Under the pieces are notes generated by a model. That model made no database searches. It was not told the DNA's origin and saw only the letters and a list, made by a program, of their open reading frames with translations. Below, piece after piece: positions 1 through 7,032 of a stretch of DNA of 12,065 nucleotides. The position numbers were made by a program, and so were the translations under genes. The stretch lies in contig JAGWYN010000075.1 in assembly GCA_018969295.1 (NCBI GenBank), positions 1 to 12,065 of the forward strand, in the 5' to 3' direction. Positions within the stretch are counted from its first letter, which is position 1, and the number at the start of each line of letters is the position of its first letter. Origin of the DNA: Chloroflexota bacterium. GTDB taxonomy: Bacteria > Chloroflexota > Anaerolineae > Caldilineales > Caldilineaceae.

Positions 1-1
1 G

Positions 2-1939
2 GGCAGCTATCTACGGCTGGTAGACGGCAACAGTGAAACCGAAAAAGAAGCGGCGCTGCGCAATGCGCTGGCCTCGCCCCTCTACCGCGCCTCCGCCACT
101 GACTTCAAGAAGATTCCCGGCGCGCCGATTGCGTATTGGGTGAGTGAGCAGCTACGAAATGCTTTTTCGAAGTATCTTCCACTTTCCGAAGTAGCTGATC
201 CAAGAAAAGGTATGGTGACAGCCGATAATCCGCGATTTATTAGGGCTTGGTTTGAGGTAGATGTAGACAATATTGGGATTGGTCTCCATACTCGAGAAGA
301 GGCAGGAACCTCTGATAAAAAGTGGTTCCCTTACATGAAAGGCGGTACATTTAGACGTTGGTCGGGTAACAAGGAATTTGTAGTCAATTGGGCTCGAGAC
401 GGCTACGAACTGCTTAACATGCAATCTGAAGGTTACAAGGTAGGCTCAACCAACCATAACCTAGAGTATATCTTCAAGCCGGCGATCACATGGACCAAAG
501 TCACATCAAGTGATTCTGGCTTCAGGATAAATGAGCATGGATTTCTCTACGATGATGCATCGGGACTTTGCCCAGTCAAGAACCAAGACCTAGAGTATGT
601 AGTCCTTGGTCTGCTAAATTCGCCAATTACGGTTCATGCTTTGAGAGTCTTGAATCCAACTTTGAATCTTAACCCAGGCAATCTCTGCGATATTCCTTTC
701 AATGGCAATCAGGTAGTTTCAAGAGCAACTTCAACGGTCATTGGTACTGTGAAATTGTCTCGCACCGACTGGGACGCCTACGAAACCTCCTGGGACTTCA
801 CCACCCTGCCCCTGCTGCGGCCCGAGCACCGCCAGGCCACGCTGGCCGCCACCTACGCCCACCTGCGCCGCCACTGGCAGGCGATGACCGACGAGATGCA
901 GCGGCTGGAGGAGGAGAACAACCGCATCTTCATCGACGCCTATGGTCTGCAGGACGAACTCACGCCCGATGTGCCGCTGCAAGAGATCACGCTCACCTGC
1001 AATCCGCACTACCGGTATAGTGGTCAGTGGTCAGTGGACAGTGGTCAGTTGGAACAGCGGCTGCTGGCCGATACGATGCGCGAGTTCATCTCCTACGCCG
1101 TGGGCTGCATGTTTGGCCGCTACTCGCTGGACAAGCCGGGTCTGATTCTGGCGAATGTGGGGGAGACGGTGGAGGATTATGATCGCATCGTACGGACACG
1201 ATATATCGTGTCCTCCGGCGCAGCTGATTCTCCATTGTCCGTAGCCGATCCCCAGGATTTTGCCCTGGGAGAGGCTGATTCTCGTTTTGAGGGAGGGACA
1301 CGATATATCGTGTCCGTACAGTCGGAAGGATCATCTCAGCCCCCTTCCCGCTTCATGCCGGACCGGGACAACGTCATTCCCCTCCTCGACGGCGAGTGGT
1401 TCGCCGACGACATTGTGGATCGCTTCAAGCGCTTTCTGCGCGTGACGTTTGGCGAGGCGCATTTCACCGAGAACCTGGCCTTTATCGAGCAGGCGCTGGA
1501 CCGCGACCTGCGCAGCTATTTCCTGCGCGAGTTCTACGACGACCACGTGAAGCGCTACCAGAAGCGGCCGATCTACTGGCTTTTCTCTTCGCCCAAGGGC
1601 AGTTTTAACGCGCTGATCTACATGCACCGCTACCGCCCCGACACGGTCTCCGTGGTGCTCAACGAGTATCTGCGCAATTTCCACAGCAAGCTGGAGGGGC
1701 ACAAGCGTCATCTGGAGCAGGTGAGCATCAGCGCGTCCGCCACGCCCCGCGAGCGCACAGCCGCACTCAAGGAGATCGACAAACTGGAGAAGAGCATCGT
1801 CGAGTTGACGGGCTACGAGAACGAGGTGTTGTATCCGCTGGCGACGCAGCAGGTGGCGATTGATTTGGATGACGGGGTGAAGGTGAATTATGTGAAATTT
1901 GGGAAGGCGTTGCGGAAGATTGTGGGGGTGAGTGGGTGA
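2..1939 (+). CDS. pglX: BREX-1 adenine-specific DNA methyltransferase PglX, C-terminal part (5' end outside window)
   Basis: The frame is open from base 2 to a TGA ending at 1939, giving 645 residues; family members are about 1200 residues, so the N-terminal half with the SAM-binding and NPPY motifs lies upstream. I recognise PglX by FKKIPGAPIAYWVSE near the left edge, a target-recognition-like stretch (LGLLNSPITVHALRVLNP), then YAVGCMFGRYSLDKPGLIL and a conserved tail around FADDIVDRFKRFLRV. A GTG at 140 is only an internal codon. PglX methylates adenines in a short asymmetric site, marking host DNA as self in BREX. Two in-frame insertions look foreign: a heptad array (SGQWSVDSGQ, about 1017-1051) and a palindrome-bounded segment (about 1190-1319, RTRYIVS...GTRYIVS) between GETVEDYDRIV and SRFMPDRDNVIP, where family members usually run through. 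Whether the protein tolerates these is unknown. Confidence 0.93.
   Translation, partial: GSYLRLVDGNSETEKEAALRNALASPLYRASATDFKKIPGAPIAYWVSEQLRNAFSKYLPLSEVADPRKGMVTADNPRFIRAWFEVDVDNIGIGLHTREEAGTSDKKWFPYMKGGTFRRWSGNKEFVVNWARDGYELLNMQSEGYKVGSTNHNLEYIFKPAITWTKVTSSDSGFRINEHGFLYDDASGLCPVKNQDLEYVVLGLLNSPITVHALRVLNPTLNLNPGNLCDIPFNGNQVVSRATSTVIGTVKLSRTDWDAYETSWDFTTLPLLRPEHRQATLAATYAHLRRHWQAMTDEMQRLEEENNRIFIDAYGLQDELTPDVPLQEITLTCNPHYRYSGQWSVDSGQLEQRLLADTMREFISYAVGCMFGRYSLDKPGLILANVGETVEDYDRIVRTRYIVSSGAADSPLSVADPQDFALGEADSRFEGGTRYIVSVQSEGSSQPPSRFMPDRDNVIPLLDGEWFADDIVDRFKRFLRVTFGEAHFTENLAFIEQALDRDLRSYFLREFYDDHVKRYQKRPIYWLFSSPKGSFNALIYMHRYRPDTVSVVLNEYLRNFHSKLEGHKRHLEQVSISASATPRERTAALKEIDKLEKSIVELTGYENEVLYPLATQQVAIDLDDGVKVNYVKFGKALRKIVGVSG
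1017..1051 (+). repeat. Heptad repeat array inside pglX
   Basis: Five 7-nt units of the type (T/A)CAGTGG run in phase: ATAGTGG, TCAGTGG, TCAGTGG, ACAGTGG, TCAGTTG. This is the reverse complement of the CCACTGA units that flank the four-helix-bundle gene. In this orientation the repeat has no stop codon in any frame, and it is translated as SGQWSVDSGQ between CNPHYRY and LEQRLLADTM, a point where PglX proteins normally have only a short connection. It therefore looks like a repeat insertion that kept the reading frame. Confidence 0.85.
1190..1319. repeat. Palindrome-bounded repeat element inserted in pglX (MITE/REP-like)
   Basis: The perfect 20-nt palindrome GGACACG-ATATAT-CGTGTCC occurs twice, at 1194-1213 and 1296-1315. 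A GTAC lies outside the left copy (1190-1193) and outside the right copy (1316-1319), so the 24-nt ends form inverted termini of a 130-nt unit. The interior carries a short direct repeat (GCTGATTCTC, near 1221 and 1273) and a small hairpin (CCAGG...CCTGG, near 1252-1268). It is translated in frame within PglX, each palindrome giving TRYIVS. The structure resembles a small non-autonomous mobile or palindromic element that can sit inside genes. No transposase is present in the window. Confidence 0.7.
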
Positions 1940-1961
1940 AATTCTATTTTGGGATATTTTT

Positions 1962-1990
1962 TTGACATTTTCCCGATTGGGGAATAAAAT
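1962..1990 (+). promoter_or_regulatory. Candidate sigma-70 promoter upstream of higB
   Basis: TTGACA (1962-1967) is a perfect -35 box, followed by a 17-nt spacer and TAAAAT (1985-1990), one mismatch from a consensus -10 box. The expected transcription start, about 7 nt downstream, would fall at or just after the HigB ATG at 1994, so the transcript would be leaderless or the true -10 lies elsewhere. The GGGGAA at 1979-1984 could alternatively act as a ribosome binding site on a longer pglX read-through transcript. Confidence 0.4.
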
Positions 1991-1993
1991 GAA

Positions 1994-2287
1994 ATGCGCG
2001 TGATTTCATTCAAGTCACTGCGTGAATTCTGGGAGCGGCATCGGGATGCAGAATCGATGCTTATGGCGTGGTTCAATGAAGCCGAGGCAGCGACATGGGG
2101 GACGCCCCAGGCGATTCTCGACCGCTACCCGAGTGCCGACATATTGTTGGGGAATCGCGTGGTGTTCAATATCAAAGGCAATCACTACAGGCTGGTCGTA
2201 AAGATTCATTACAACACTGGTGTGGTCTACATTCGCTTTGTCGGTACGCACGCGGAATATGATCGGATCGATGCGGAGACCATCTGA
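1994..2287 (+). CDS. higB: HigB family type II toxin (mRNA interferase)
   Basis: This 97-residue protein matches the HigB_toxin family (RelE/HigB superfamily) in length and sequence. It starts MRVISFKSLREFWERH, has a central VVFNIKGNHYRLVVKIHY and ends with the family signature FVGTHAEYDRIDAETI. Such toxins cut mRNA, usually on the ribosome, and are held inactive by a HigA antitoxin. The start at 1994 is supported by the typical N-terminus. The stop TGA shares its last base with the ATG of the next gene (TGATG), showing translational coupling in the toxin-first order typical of higBA. It begins 54 nt after pglX and sits between the BREX core genes pglX and pglZ, so it is probably an accessory or addiction module of the locus. 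Its activity is inferred from family membership. Confidence 0.9.
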   Translation: MRVISFKSLREFWERHRDAESMLMAWFNEAEAATWGTPQAILDRYPSADILLGNRVVFNIKGNHYRLVVKIHYNTGVVYIRFVGTHAEYDRIDAETI

Positions 2288-3492
2288 TGAAGGCAAAAAT
2301 CTTAAAAACTGAAGCGGACTATGCAGCTGCTCTCGCTTATGTGGAAACTCTGATGGACGCGAAACCCGACACGCCTGAAGAAGAGGAACTCGATCTGTTT
2401 TCCATGTTGGTCGAGCAATATGAACGCGAGCACTATCCTATCGACCCGCCTGATCCGGTGGAGGCTATTCTCTTCCGCATGGATCAGCAGGGGTTGACGC
2501 GCGTGGATTTGGTGCCTTTTATCGGTAGCCAAAGCAAAGTCTCGGAAGTGTTGAATCGCAAGCGCCCGCTGAGCCTTGCCATGATTCGCAACCTGCATCG
2601 GGGGCTAGGGATCCGTGCCGATACGTTGCTCCAGGAACGCGGTGCAACATTAGGCCAGCCACAGTATGATCCAGCCAACTATCCGATCACAGAGATGGTG
2701 AAACGTGGATATTTTGCCGGATGGAACGGTAGTCCGCGCGATGCCAGACAATACGGTGAAGAACTTCTGAACAAGTTTTTCGCCGTCTTTGGCGCCTCGC
2801 ATCCTCGCCAGGTGTATTGCCGCAGAACAGATGCGCCGATGAATACGCACGCTCTGATGGCATGGCAGGCGCGCGTACTCAGGTTGAGCCAAGAAAAAAC
2901 ACTGCCGCCCTATATCCCCGAGGCGATGGATGAGGCTTTTTTCAGGCGGATCGCACGGGCAAGTTTCTTCCAGAATGGGCCATTGCTAGTCGAGACCTTG
3001 CTGAATCAACATGGCATTCATTTCGTTGTCTTGCAGCACCTGCCTCAGACACACCTGGACGGTGCAAGCTTTTTTTCGCCACAAGGCGAGCCTGTGATCG
3101 CCCTGACCCTGCGCCATGATCGGCTGGACAATTTCTGGTTCACGCTCGCGCACGAACTTGGTCATCTGCATCTACATCTTCCTGACGACGAACTGGCCTT
3201 CTTCGACGATGTGGAGCAAGATGAGCACGGCGACACCGATCCGCGCGAATGCAACGCCAATGCGTTTGCGCGCAACCTGTTCATTTCTCCGGCGCAGTGG
3301 CAGGCGCACGGCGAGTCATTGCTGGCAGCGCAGCGTGATAAGGATGTTCTTGTATTGGCGGAAGAGCTGGAAATTTCCCCGGCGATCGTGGCCGGGCGCA
3401 TCCGCTGGGAATCGGGGGACTATACGCGGCATGTGCAGTTGATTGGGCAAGGAAAGGTGCGCAGCCAGTTTCCTGGTTTTGGAAATGGCTGA
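2287..3492 (+). CDS. higA: HigA-like antitoxin fused to an ImmA/IrrE metallopeptidase domain
   Basis: At 401 residues this is far longer than a normal HigA (about 100-140). Residues 1-50 resemble the acidic leader of HigA proteins encoded after HigB_toxin genes. Residues about 56-116 form a helix-turn-helix, with GLTRVDLVPFIGSQSKVSEVLNRKR as recognition region, followed by LSLAMIRNLHRGLGI. The C-terminal half holds the zinc peptidase motif HELGH (H289, E290, H293) in FTLAHELGHLHLHL and a probable third ligand, E321, in ECNANAFARNLF, as in the ImmA/IrrE family. Overlap with higB by 1 nt implies co-translation. By analogy it should bind and neutralise HigB and repress the operon, while the peptidase domain could cleave a regulator or the antitoxin part itself under stress; that role is inference. 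It could also be described simply as an XRE-ImmA regulator. Confidence 0.87.
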   Translation: MKAKILKTEADYAAALAYVETLMDAKPDTPEEEELDLFSMLVEQYEREHYPIDPPDPVEAILFRMDQQGLTRVDLVPFIGSQSKVSEVLNRKRPLSLAMIRNLHRGLGIRADTLLQERGATLGQPQYDPANYPITEMVKRGYFAGWNGSPRDARQYGEELLNKFFAVFGASHPRQVYCRRTDAPMNTHALMAWQARVLRLSQEKTLPPYIPEAMDEAFFRRIARASFFQNGPLLVETLLNQHGIHFVVLQHLPQTHLDGASFFSPQGEPVIALTLRHDRLDNFWFTLAHELGHLHLHLPDDELAFFDDVEQDEHGDTDPRECNANAFARNLFISPAQWQAHGESLLAAQRDKDVLVLAEELEISPAIVAGRIRWESGDYTRHVQLIGQGKVRSQFPGFGNG

Positions 3493-3525
3493 ATTCTATC
3501 TTTGTGGGCGAATCGATGTGATATT

Positions 3526-3593
3526 CAGACGCGTGCCGCCGTCTGATCCATTATATGTGAACCTGTTTCGCCTGGATCAGCCAGGTATGATCC
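3526..3593. promoter_or_regulatory. Two inverted repeats in the higA to 3620 intergenic region
   Basis: The 127-nt gap holds CAGACG-N8-CGTCTG (3526-3545) and GGATCA-N8-TGATCC (3574-3593); the second contains a nested CCTGG-N5-CCAGG (3571-3585). No T-run follows either one, so they do not look like classical terminators. They could be operators or RNA hairpins. A TATGAT (3586-3591) within the second is a possible -10 box, but no good -35 box lies at the right distance. Confidence 0.4.
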
Positions 3594-3619
3594 GGTGAAT
3601 CTACGGAGTGATCTAACCT

Positions 3620-4018
3620 ATGAGCACAATCCAACTCGAATTGCCATTTGATACCTTGCTAAGTAGCTTGCAGCAGCTAAATGCTGAAGAACTGACCGAA
3701 CTCGCGCAGCACGCGGCCTGGCTGTGCGCGCAGCGTCGGGCGCCCAGCCTCACGCAAGCAGAGACCGGCCTCCTCCTCAAAATCAACCAGGGCATTGTGC
3801 CGCCTGCAACGCAGCGACGTTGTGCTGAACTCACGAAAAAGCAGCGTGCGGGAGGTCTGTCGGACCAGGAGCAGGCTGAACTCATGACGCTGGTTGACGA
3901 GATTGAACTGCTGAACGCCCGGCGTCTGGGTTATCTGGTGGAGTTAGCCAACATCCGCCAAATATCCGTAGATGAGTTGATGGCGAGTCTCCAGCTCAAA
4001 CCTTTTACCTATGGCTGA
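3620..4018 (+). CDS. Uncharacterised small protein of the kind paired with an HNH endonuclease
   Basis: A 132-residue, mostly helical, charged protein starting MSTIQLELPFDTLLSSLQQL. Its features are a heptad-like leucine pattern (LNAEELTELAQHAAWL), the segment APSLTQAETGLLLKINQG, and a second helical stretch about 70-115 (LSDQEQAELMTLVDEIELLNARRLGYLVELANIR). There is no signal peptide or membrane segment. GGAG at 3605-3608 is a well-placed ribosome binding site for the ATG at 3620. I recognise the general type as a protein often encoded directly before a small HNH endonuclease in Chloroflexota and Cyanobacteria; its biochemical role is unknown to me. The last 8 nt overlap the HNH gene (ATGGCTGA), so the two were coupled, and an antitoxin-like or partner role for the nuclease is possible but unproven. 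Confidence 0.75.
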   Translation: MSTIQLELPFDTLLSSLQQLNAEELTELAQHAAWLCAQRRAPSLTQAETGLLLKINQGIVPPATQRRCAELTKKQRAGGLSDQEQAELMTLVDEIELLNARRLGYLVELANIRQISVDELMASLQLKPFTYG

Positions 4019-4308
4019 GTTCCCTACCCCCGCGCAACGACAGGTGGTGGCCGCGCGTGCCGGCAGCGTTTGTGAGTATTGTTGCAGCCCAGCCAGACAT
4101 GGCGTCCAGTCCTTCGGGTGCGGGCACATCATTCCCCTCAGCCAGGGCGGGGTCACAACATTGGACAATCTGGCTTATGCGTGTGGGGGATGTAATCGCA
4201 GGGCGCGCAACGGTCGATGCGCTACATCTGAACAGACCAGGTGTGGTCAACCTGTGCAAAGTACTCATACCCGTTGGCGAGCATCCTCCGGTGCATGACC
4301 ATGAATGA
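4011..4308 (+). pseudogene. HNH endonuclease, broken by an internal out-of-frame deletion
   Basis: The frame from ATG 4011 gives a recognisable HNH N-terminus: CEYC (C21, C24), HIIPLSQGG (H39), LDNL (D52, N53) and CGGCN (C58, C61). After about 4196 this frame becomes nonsense and runs to 4298. The +1 frame from about 4198 instead reads GRATVDALHLNRPGVVNL and VGEHPP, which is the usual C-terminal end of this HNH family, and ends at a TGA at 4306-4308. About 40-50 residues that normally lie between these parts are missing, so an internal deletion (length 3k+2) joined two frames. The usual acidic residue before the first histidine is glycine here (GH instead of DH), a further sign of decay. The remnant's tail overlaps the pglZ start by 8 nt (ATGAATGA), the same overlap style as its own start. 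Confidence 0.75.
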
Positions 4309-6796
4309 ACTCTATCAAGCTCTCACCCATCTTTTCGACCGCCACCGCATCGTCTTCTGGTACGATGACAAGCAGGAACTGCGCGCCGAGTTCGACGCGC
4401 TGATGTTGCCCGGCGTCGACAAGATCGTGCTGGAGAACAATGCGTTCGGCGTCAAGCACCGCATCCTGCGCCAGGAACCTACCCGTAAATTCTTGCTCTA
4501 CCGCGCCGGCGCGCCGCCAGCCGATCTCGACAACTGGCTGCTCGACGTGCAGCTTGCCCACGCCGTCTTCCGGGCTGACCAAACGGCGCTCTGGCTGAGC
4601 GAGTTGGGACTGGGTCAGGAGTTCACTGAGGTGGTGGCGCCCCATGCCGAGTTCTTCCAATCTGCCCGCCGCCGTGAGACGCTCAGAGCGCTGCTCAAGC
4701 CCGACGACACCCCGCGCCAGGTGCGCATGAAGCTATTGGCTGTGGCCGTCGGCGCCGAACCGCGGCTCGACGATATCCTGGAGACGCTGCTGGACGAGCT
4801 GGCCGCGGGCAAGGATGAGAAGATCAAACTGGTGGGGCGCTGTGGGCTGGGGGCGCTGTTGTGGGAACAGGCAGAGCGCAGCTACGGCTATGCTTCGGCT
4901 GCGCCTGGTATACTCGACTTCGCCGTCAGCCTCTTCAAAGGCTGCTACGCCCTGGCTCTGGGCGAAGCGACGCCGCTCACCGCCGATGCGCTGGTCTTTC
5001 TCAAGCGTTGGAAGGACAGTGTACGCCATCATGCGGCCTTCGAGGCGCTCTCCGGCCAAGCCGCCGACATCCTTGTCGTCGAGCAAGACCTGCAACGCCG
5101 GGAGATGCGTGCGCTGGCTGAACTGGATTTCTTTGAACTGATCGACCGTAAATTGCTCAGCGACCTGGCGCGGGCAGTGGCTGCGCGCACGCTTTCCGCT
5201 GGCGCCTGCAGCCAGATCATCCGTCAGCGCCGCCAAAGCCATTGGTTCAACCGTTACGAGCAGCCCTACACCGCCATCGACATTGGCGCCCAGTTCATCG
5301 ATCTGGTGGGTAAGGTTGGGTTGACGATCACCTCGCTGGCCGAAGGCATCCGCCAGTACGTCGAAGTCTGGTATCGGGTGGATCAACTCTATCGCCAGTT
5401 TATCTTCTTTGCGGCCAAGGCAGGCCAGCCCACCCTGCTTGCCGCGCTGCAAAAGCAGATCGAGAACATCTACAGCAACAATTATCTCCTGCCGCTCAAC
5501 GACCGCTGGCAGCCGTTTGTCGATGCGTGCGACCGCTGGGAAGCGCCGCCGGTCAAGCTGCAGACCGCCTTCTTTACTGAGTATGTGCGTCCCTTCCTGC
5601 GCAAAGGGAACAAAGTGGCCGTGATCATCTCCGACGCGCTGCGCTACGAAATCGGCGAAGAACTGTTGGGCCTGATCCGCCGTGAAGACCGCTACGATGC
5701 CGAAATCAACGCGCTGTTGTCCGTGCTGCCCTCGTACACGCAGTTGGGCATGGCGGCGCTGTTGCCCCATACCGCACTGGAGATCGCTGCTGGCAGCGTG
5801 GACACCGTGCTGGCAGATGGCGCCAATACCCAGGGCATCGAGAATCGCGGGGCCATCCTGGAGCGTGCGCTGCCAGGCCGGGCAACGGCGCTCAAGGCCG
5901 ACGATCTGCTGGCCATGAGCCGGGATGAGAGCCGGGCACTCATGCGCGAGTGCGACGTGCTCTACGTCTACCACAATCGCATCGACGCAGTGGGCGACAA
6001 GCGCGACACCGAGGAGCGGGTCTGCGAGGCCGCCGCCGATGCGCTGGATGACCTGGTGCGCATCGTCAAGAAACTGGCGAACGCCAACGCCAACAACATG
6101 ATCGTCACAGCGGACCACGGCTTTTTGTACCAGCATCGGGAACTGGAGGAAAGCGACTTTGCCAGCCAGGAAGCCACGGGCGCCAAAATCACGAACAGAA
6201 ACCGGCGCTTCGTGCTGGGCACGGGCCTGGATGCGACCAGCAGCTTCAAACATTTTCGCGCCCAAGCGGTGGGATTGGCGGGCGACACCGAACTGCTGTT
6301 GCCCAAATCCATCAACCGCCTGCGCGTCAAGGGGGCCGGCAGCCGTTATGTGCACGGCGGAGCGGCGCTGCAAGAGGTGATCGTGCCGGTCGTGTCTATC
6401 AACAAGAAGCGACAAAGCGACCTGAGCGTCGTCGCGGTGGATATCCTGCGCGGCTCATCGACGATCATCAGCGCCGGCCAGTTGAGTGTCGCCTTCTACC
6501 AAACTGAACCGGTGACCGAGAAGATCCAGCCGCGCACGCTGCGCGTCGGCATCTACACCGAGGCAGGCGTGCTCCTATCGGATCAGCACACGCTGACCTT
6601 TGACTTCGCCGCCGAGAATGCTCGCGAGCGCGAACTGCGGATCCAGTTCGTGTTGACCAAAGCAGCGGATGCGGCGAACAATCAGGACGTGCTCTTGAAA
6701 TTGGAGGAGCAGGTGCCCGACACTGCGTTCTACCGAGAATACAAAGCCGCCCGCTACACGCTGCGCCGGTCGTTTACAAGCGATTTCGACTTTTAG
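4301..6796 (+). CDS. pglZ: BREX-1 alkaline phosphatase superfamily protein PglZ
   Basis: An 831-residue protein beginning MNELYQALTHLFDRHRIVFW, followed by YDDKQELRAEF, the normal start of type 1 PglZ. The frame extends upstream to 4241 but those codons belong to the HNH remnant; ATG 4295 is an alternative start two codons upstream. The PglZ domain follows a helical N-terminal half: KVAVIISDALRYEIGEEL with metal-binding candidate D445, a conserved LPSYTQLGMAALLPH, VLYVYHNRIDAVGD, and MIVTADHGFLYQH with D605-H606, all typical of alkaline-phosphatase-fold enzymes. Length fits the family. PglZ is a core BREX component needed for restriction and for methylation by PglX; its substrate is not settled. 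The stop TAG shares its last base with the first heptad of the following repeat array. No truncation or frameshift was seen. Confidence 0.95.
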   Translation: MNELYQALTHLFDRHRIVFWYDDKQELRAEFDALMLPGVDKIVLENNAFGVKHRILRQEPTRKFLLYRAGAPPADLDNWLLDVQLAHAVFRADQTALWLSELGLGQEFTEVVAPHAEFFQSARRRETLRALLKPDDTPRQVRMKLLAVAVGAEPRLDDILETLLDELAAGKDEKIKLVGRCGLGALLWEQAERSYGYASAAPGILDFAVSLFKGCYALALGEATPLTADALVFLKRWKDSVRHHAAFEALSGQAADILVVEQDLQRREMRALAELDFFELIDRKLLSDLARAVAARTLSAGACSQIIRQRRQSHWFNRYEQPYTAIDIGAQFIDLVGKVGLTITSLAEGIRQYVEVWYRVDQLYRQFIFFAAKAGQPTLLAALQKQIENIYSNNYLLPLNDRWQPFVDACDRWEAPPVKLQTAFFTEYVRPFLRKGNKVAVIISDALRYEIGEELLGLIRREDRYDAEINALLSVLPSYTQLGMAALLPHTALEIAAGSVDTVLADGANTQGIENRGAILERALPGRATALKADDLLAMSRDESRALMRECDVLYVYHNRIDAVGDKRDTEERVCEAAADALDDLVRIVKKLANANANNMIVTADHGFLYQHRELEESDFASQEATGAKITNRNRRFVLGTGLDATSSFKHFRAQAVGLAGDTELLLPKSINRLRVKGAGSRYVHGGAALQEVIVPVVSINKKRQSDLSVVAVDILRGSSTIISAGQLSVAFYQTEPVTEKIQPRTLRVGIYTEAGVLLSDQHTLTFDFAAENARERELRIQFVLTKAADAANNQDVLLKLEEQVPDTAFYREYKAARYTLRRSFTSDFDF

Positions 6797-6872
6797 TGGG
6801 CAGTGGGCAGTGGGCAGTGGTTAGTTGTCAGTGGTTAGTTGTCAGTGGTTAGTTGTCAGTGGGCAGTGGGCA
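6796..6872 (+). repeat. Heptad array, GTGGGCA/GTGGTTA/GTTGTCA orientation
   Basis: Eleven uninterrupted 7-nt units begin on the last base of the pglZ stop codon: three GTGGGCA, three alternating pairs of GTGGTTA and GTTGTCA, then two GTGGGCA. The orientation is opposite to the next array. The sequence 6873-6893 between the two arrays is not in phase with either and forms the centre of an inverted arrangement. Confidence 0.92.
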
Positions 6873-6893
6873 GTTGACCACGCGATCTCACCG

Positions 6894-7032
6894 ACAACTG
6901 ACAACTGACAACTGACAACTGATCACCGACAACTGACAACTGACAACTGACCACTGACAACTGACAACTGACAACTGACCACTGACAACTGATCACTGAC
7001 AACTGACAACTGCCCACTGACCACTGACCACT
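6894..7032 (-). repeat. Heptad array, ACAACTG/ACCACTG orientation, ending on the four-helix-bundle start codon
   Basis: Nineteen full 7-nt units plus six bases run in perfect phase, mostly ACAACTG and ACCACTG with single variants (ATCACCG, ATCACTG, CCCACTG). The array is broadly complementary to the 6796-6872 array, so a transcript could fold into a long imperfect hairpin between pglZ and the next gene. The last partial unit, ACCACT, is followed immediately by ATG 7033, leaving no purine-rich ribosome binding site. In this orientation every frame meets a TGA within 21 nt. Confidence 0.92.

Noticed and set aside
1331..1711. Minus-strand frame opposite the end of pglX
   Set aside because: Lies within well-conserved PglX sequence and has no recognisable features of its own.
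4241..4300. Upstream extension of pglZ to ATG 4241
   Set aside because: The added residues do not resemble PglZ N-termini and come from the HNH remnant read in a third frame; MNELYQAL at 4301 is the typical start.
4733..6415. Long open frame (560 codons) on the minus strand opposite pglZ
   Set aside because: It lies wholly opposite a strongly conserved pglZ, shows no family features, and is explained by GC-rich codon use in the real gene.
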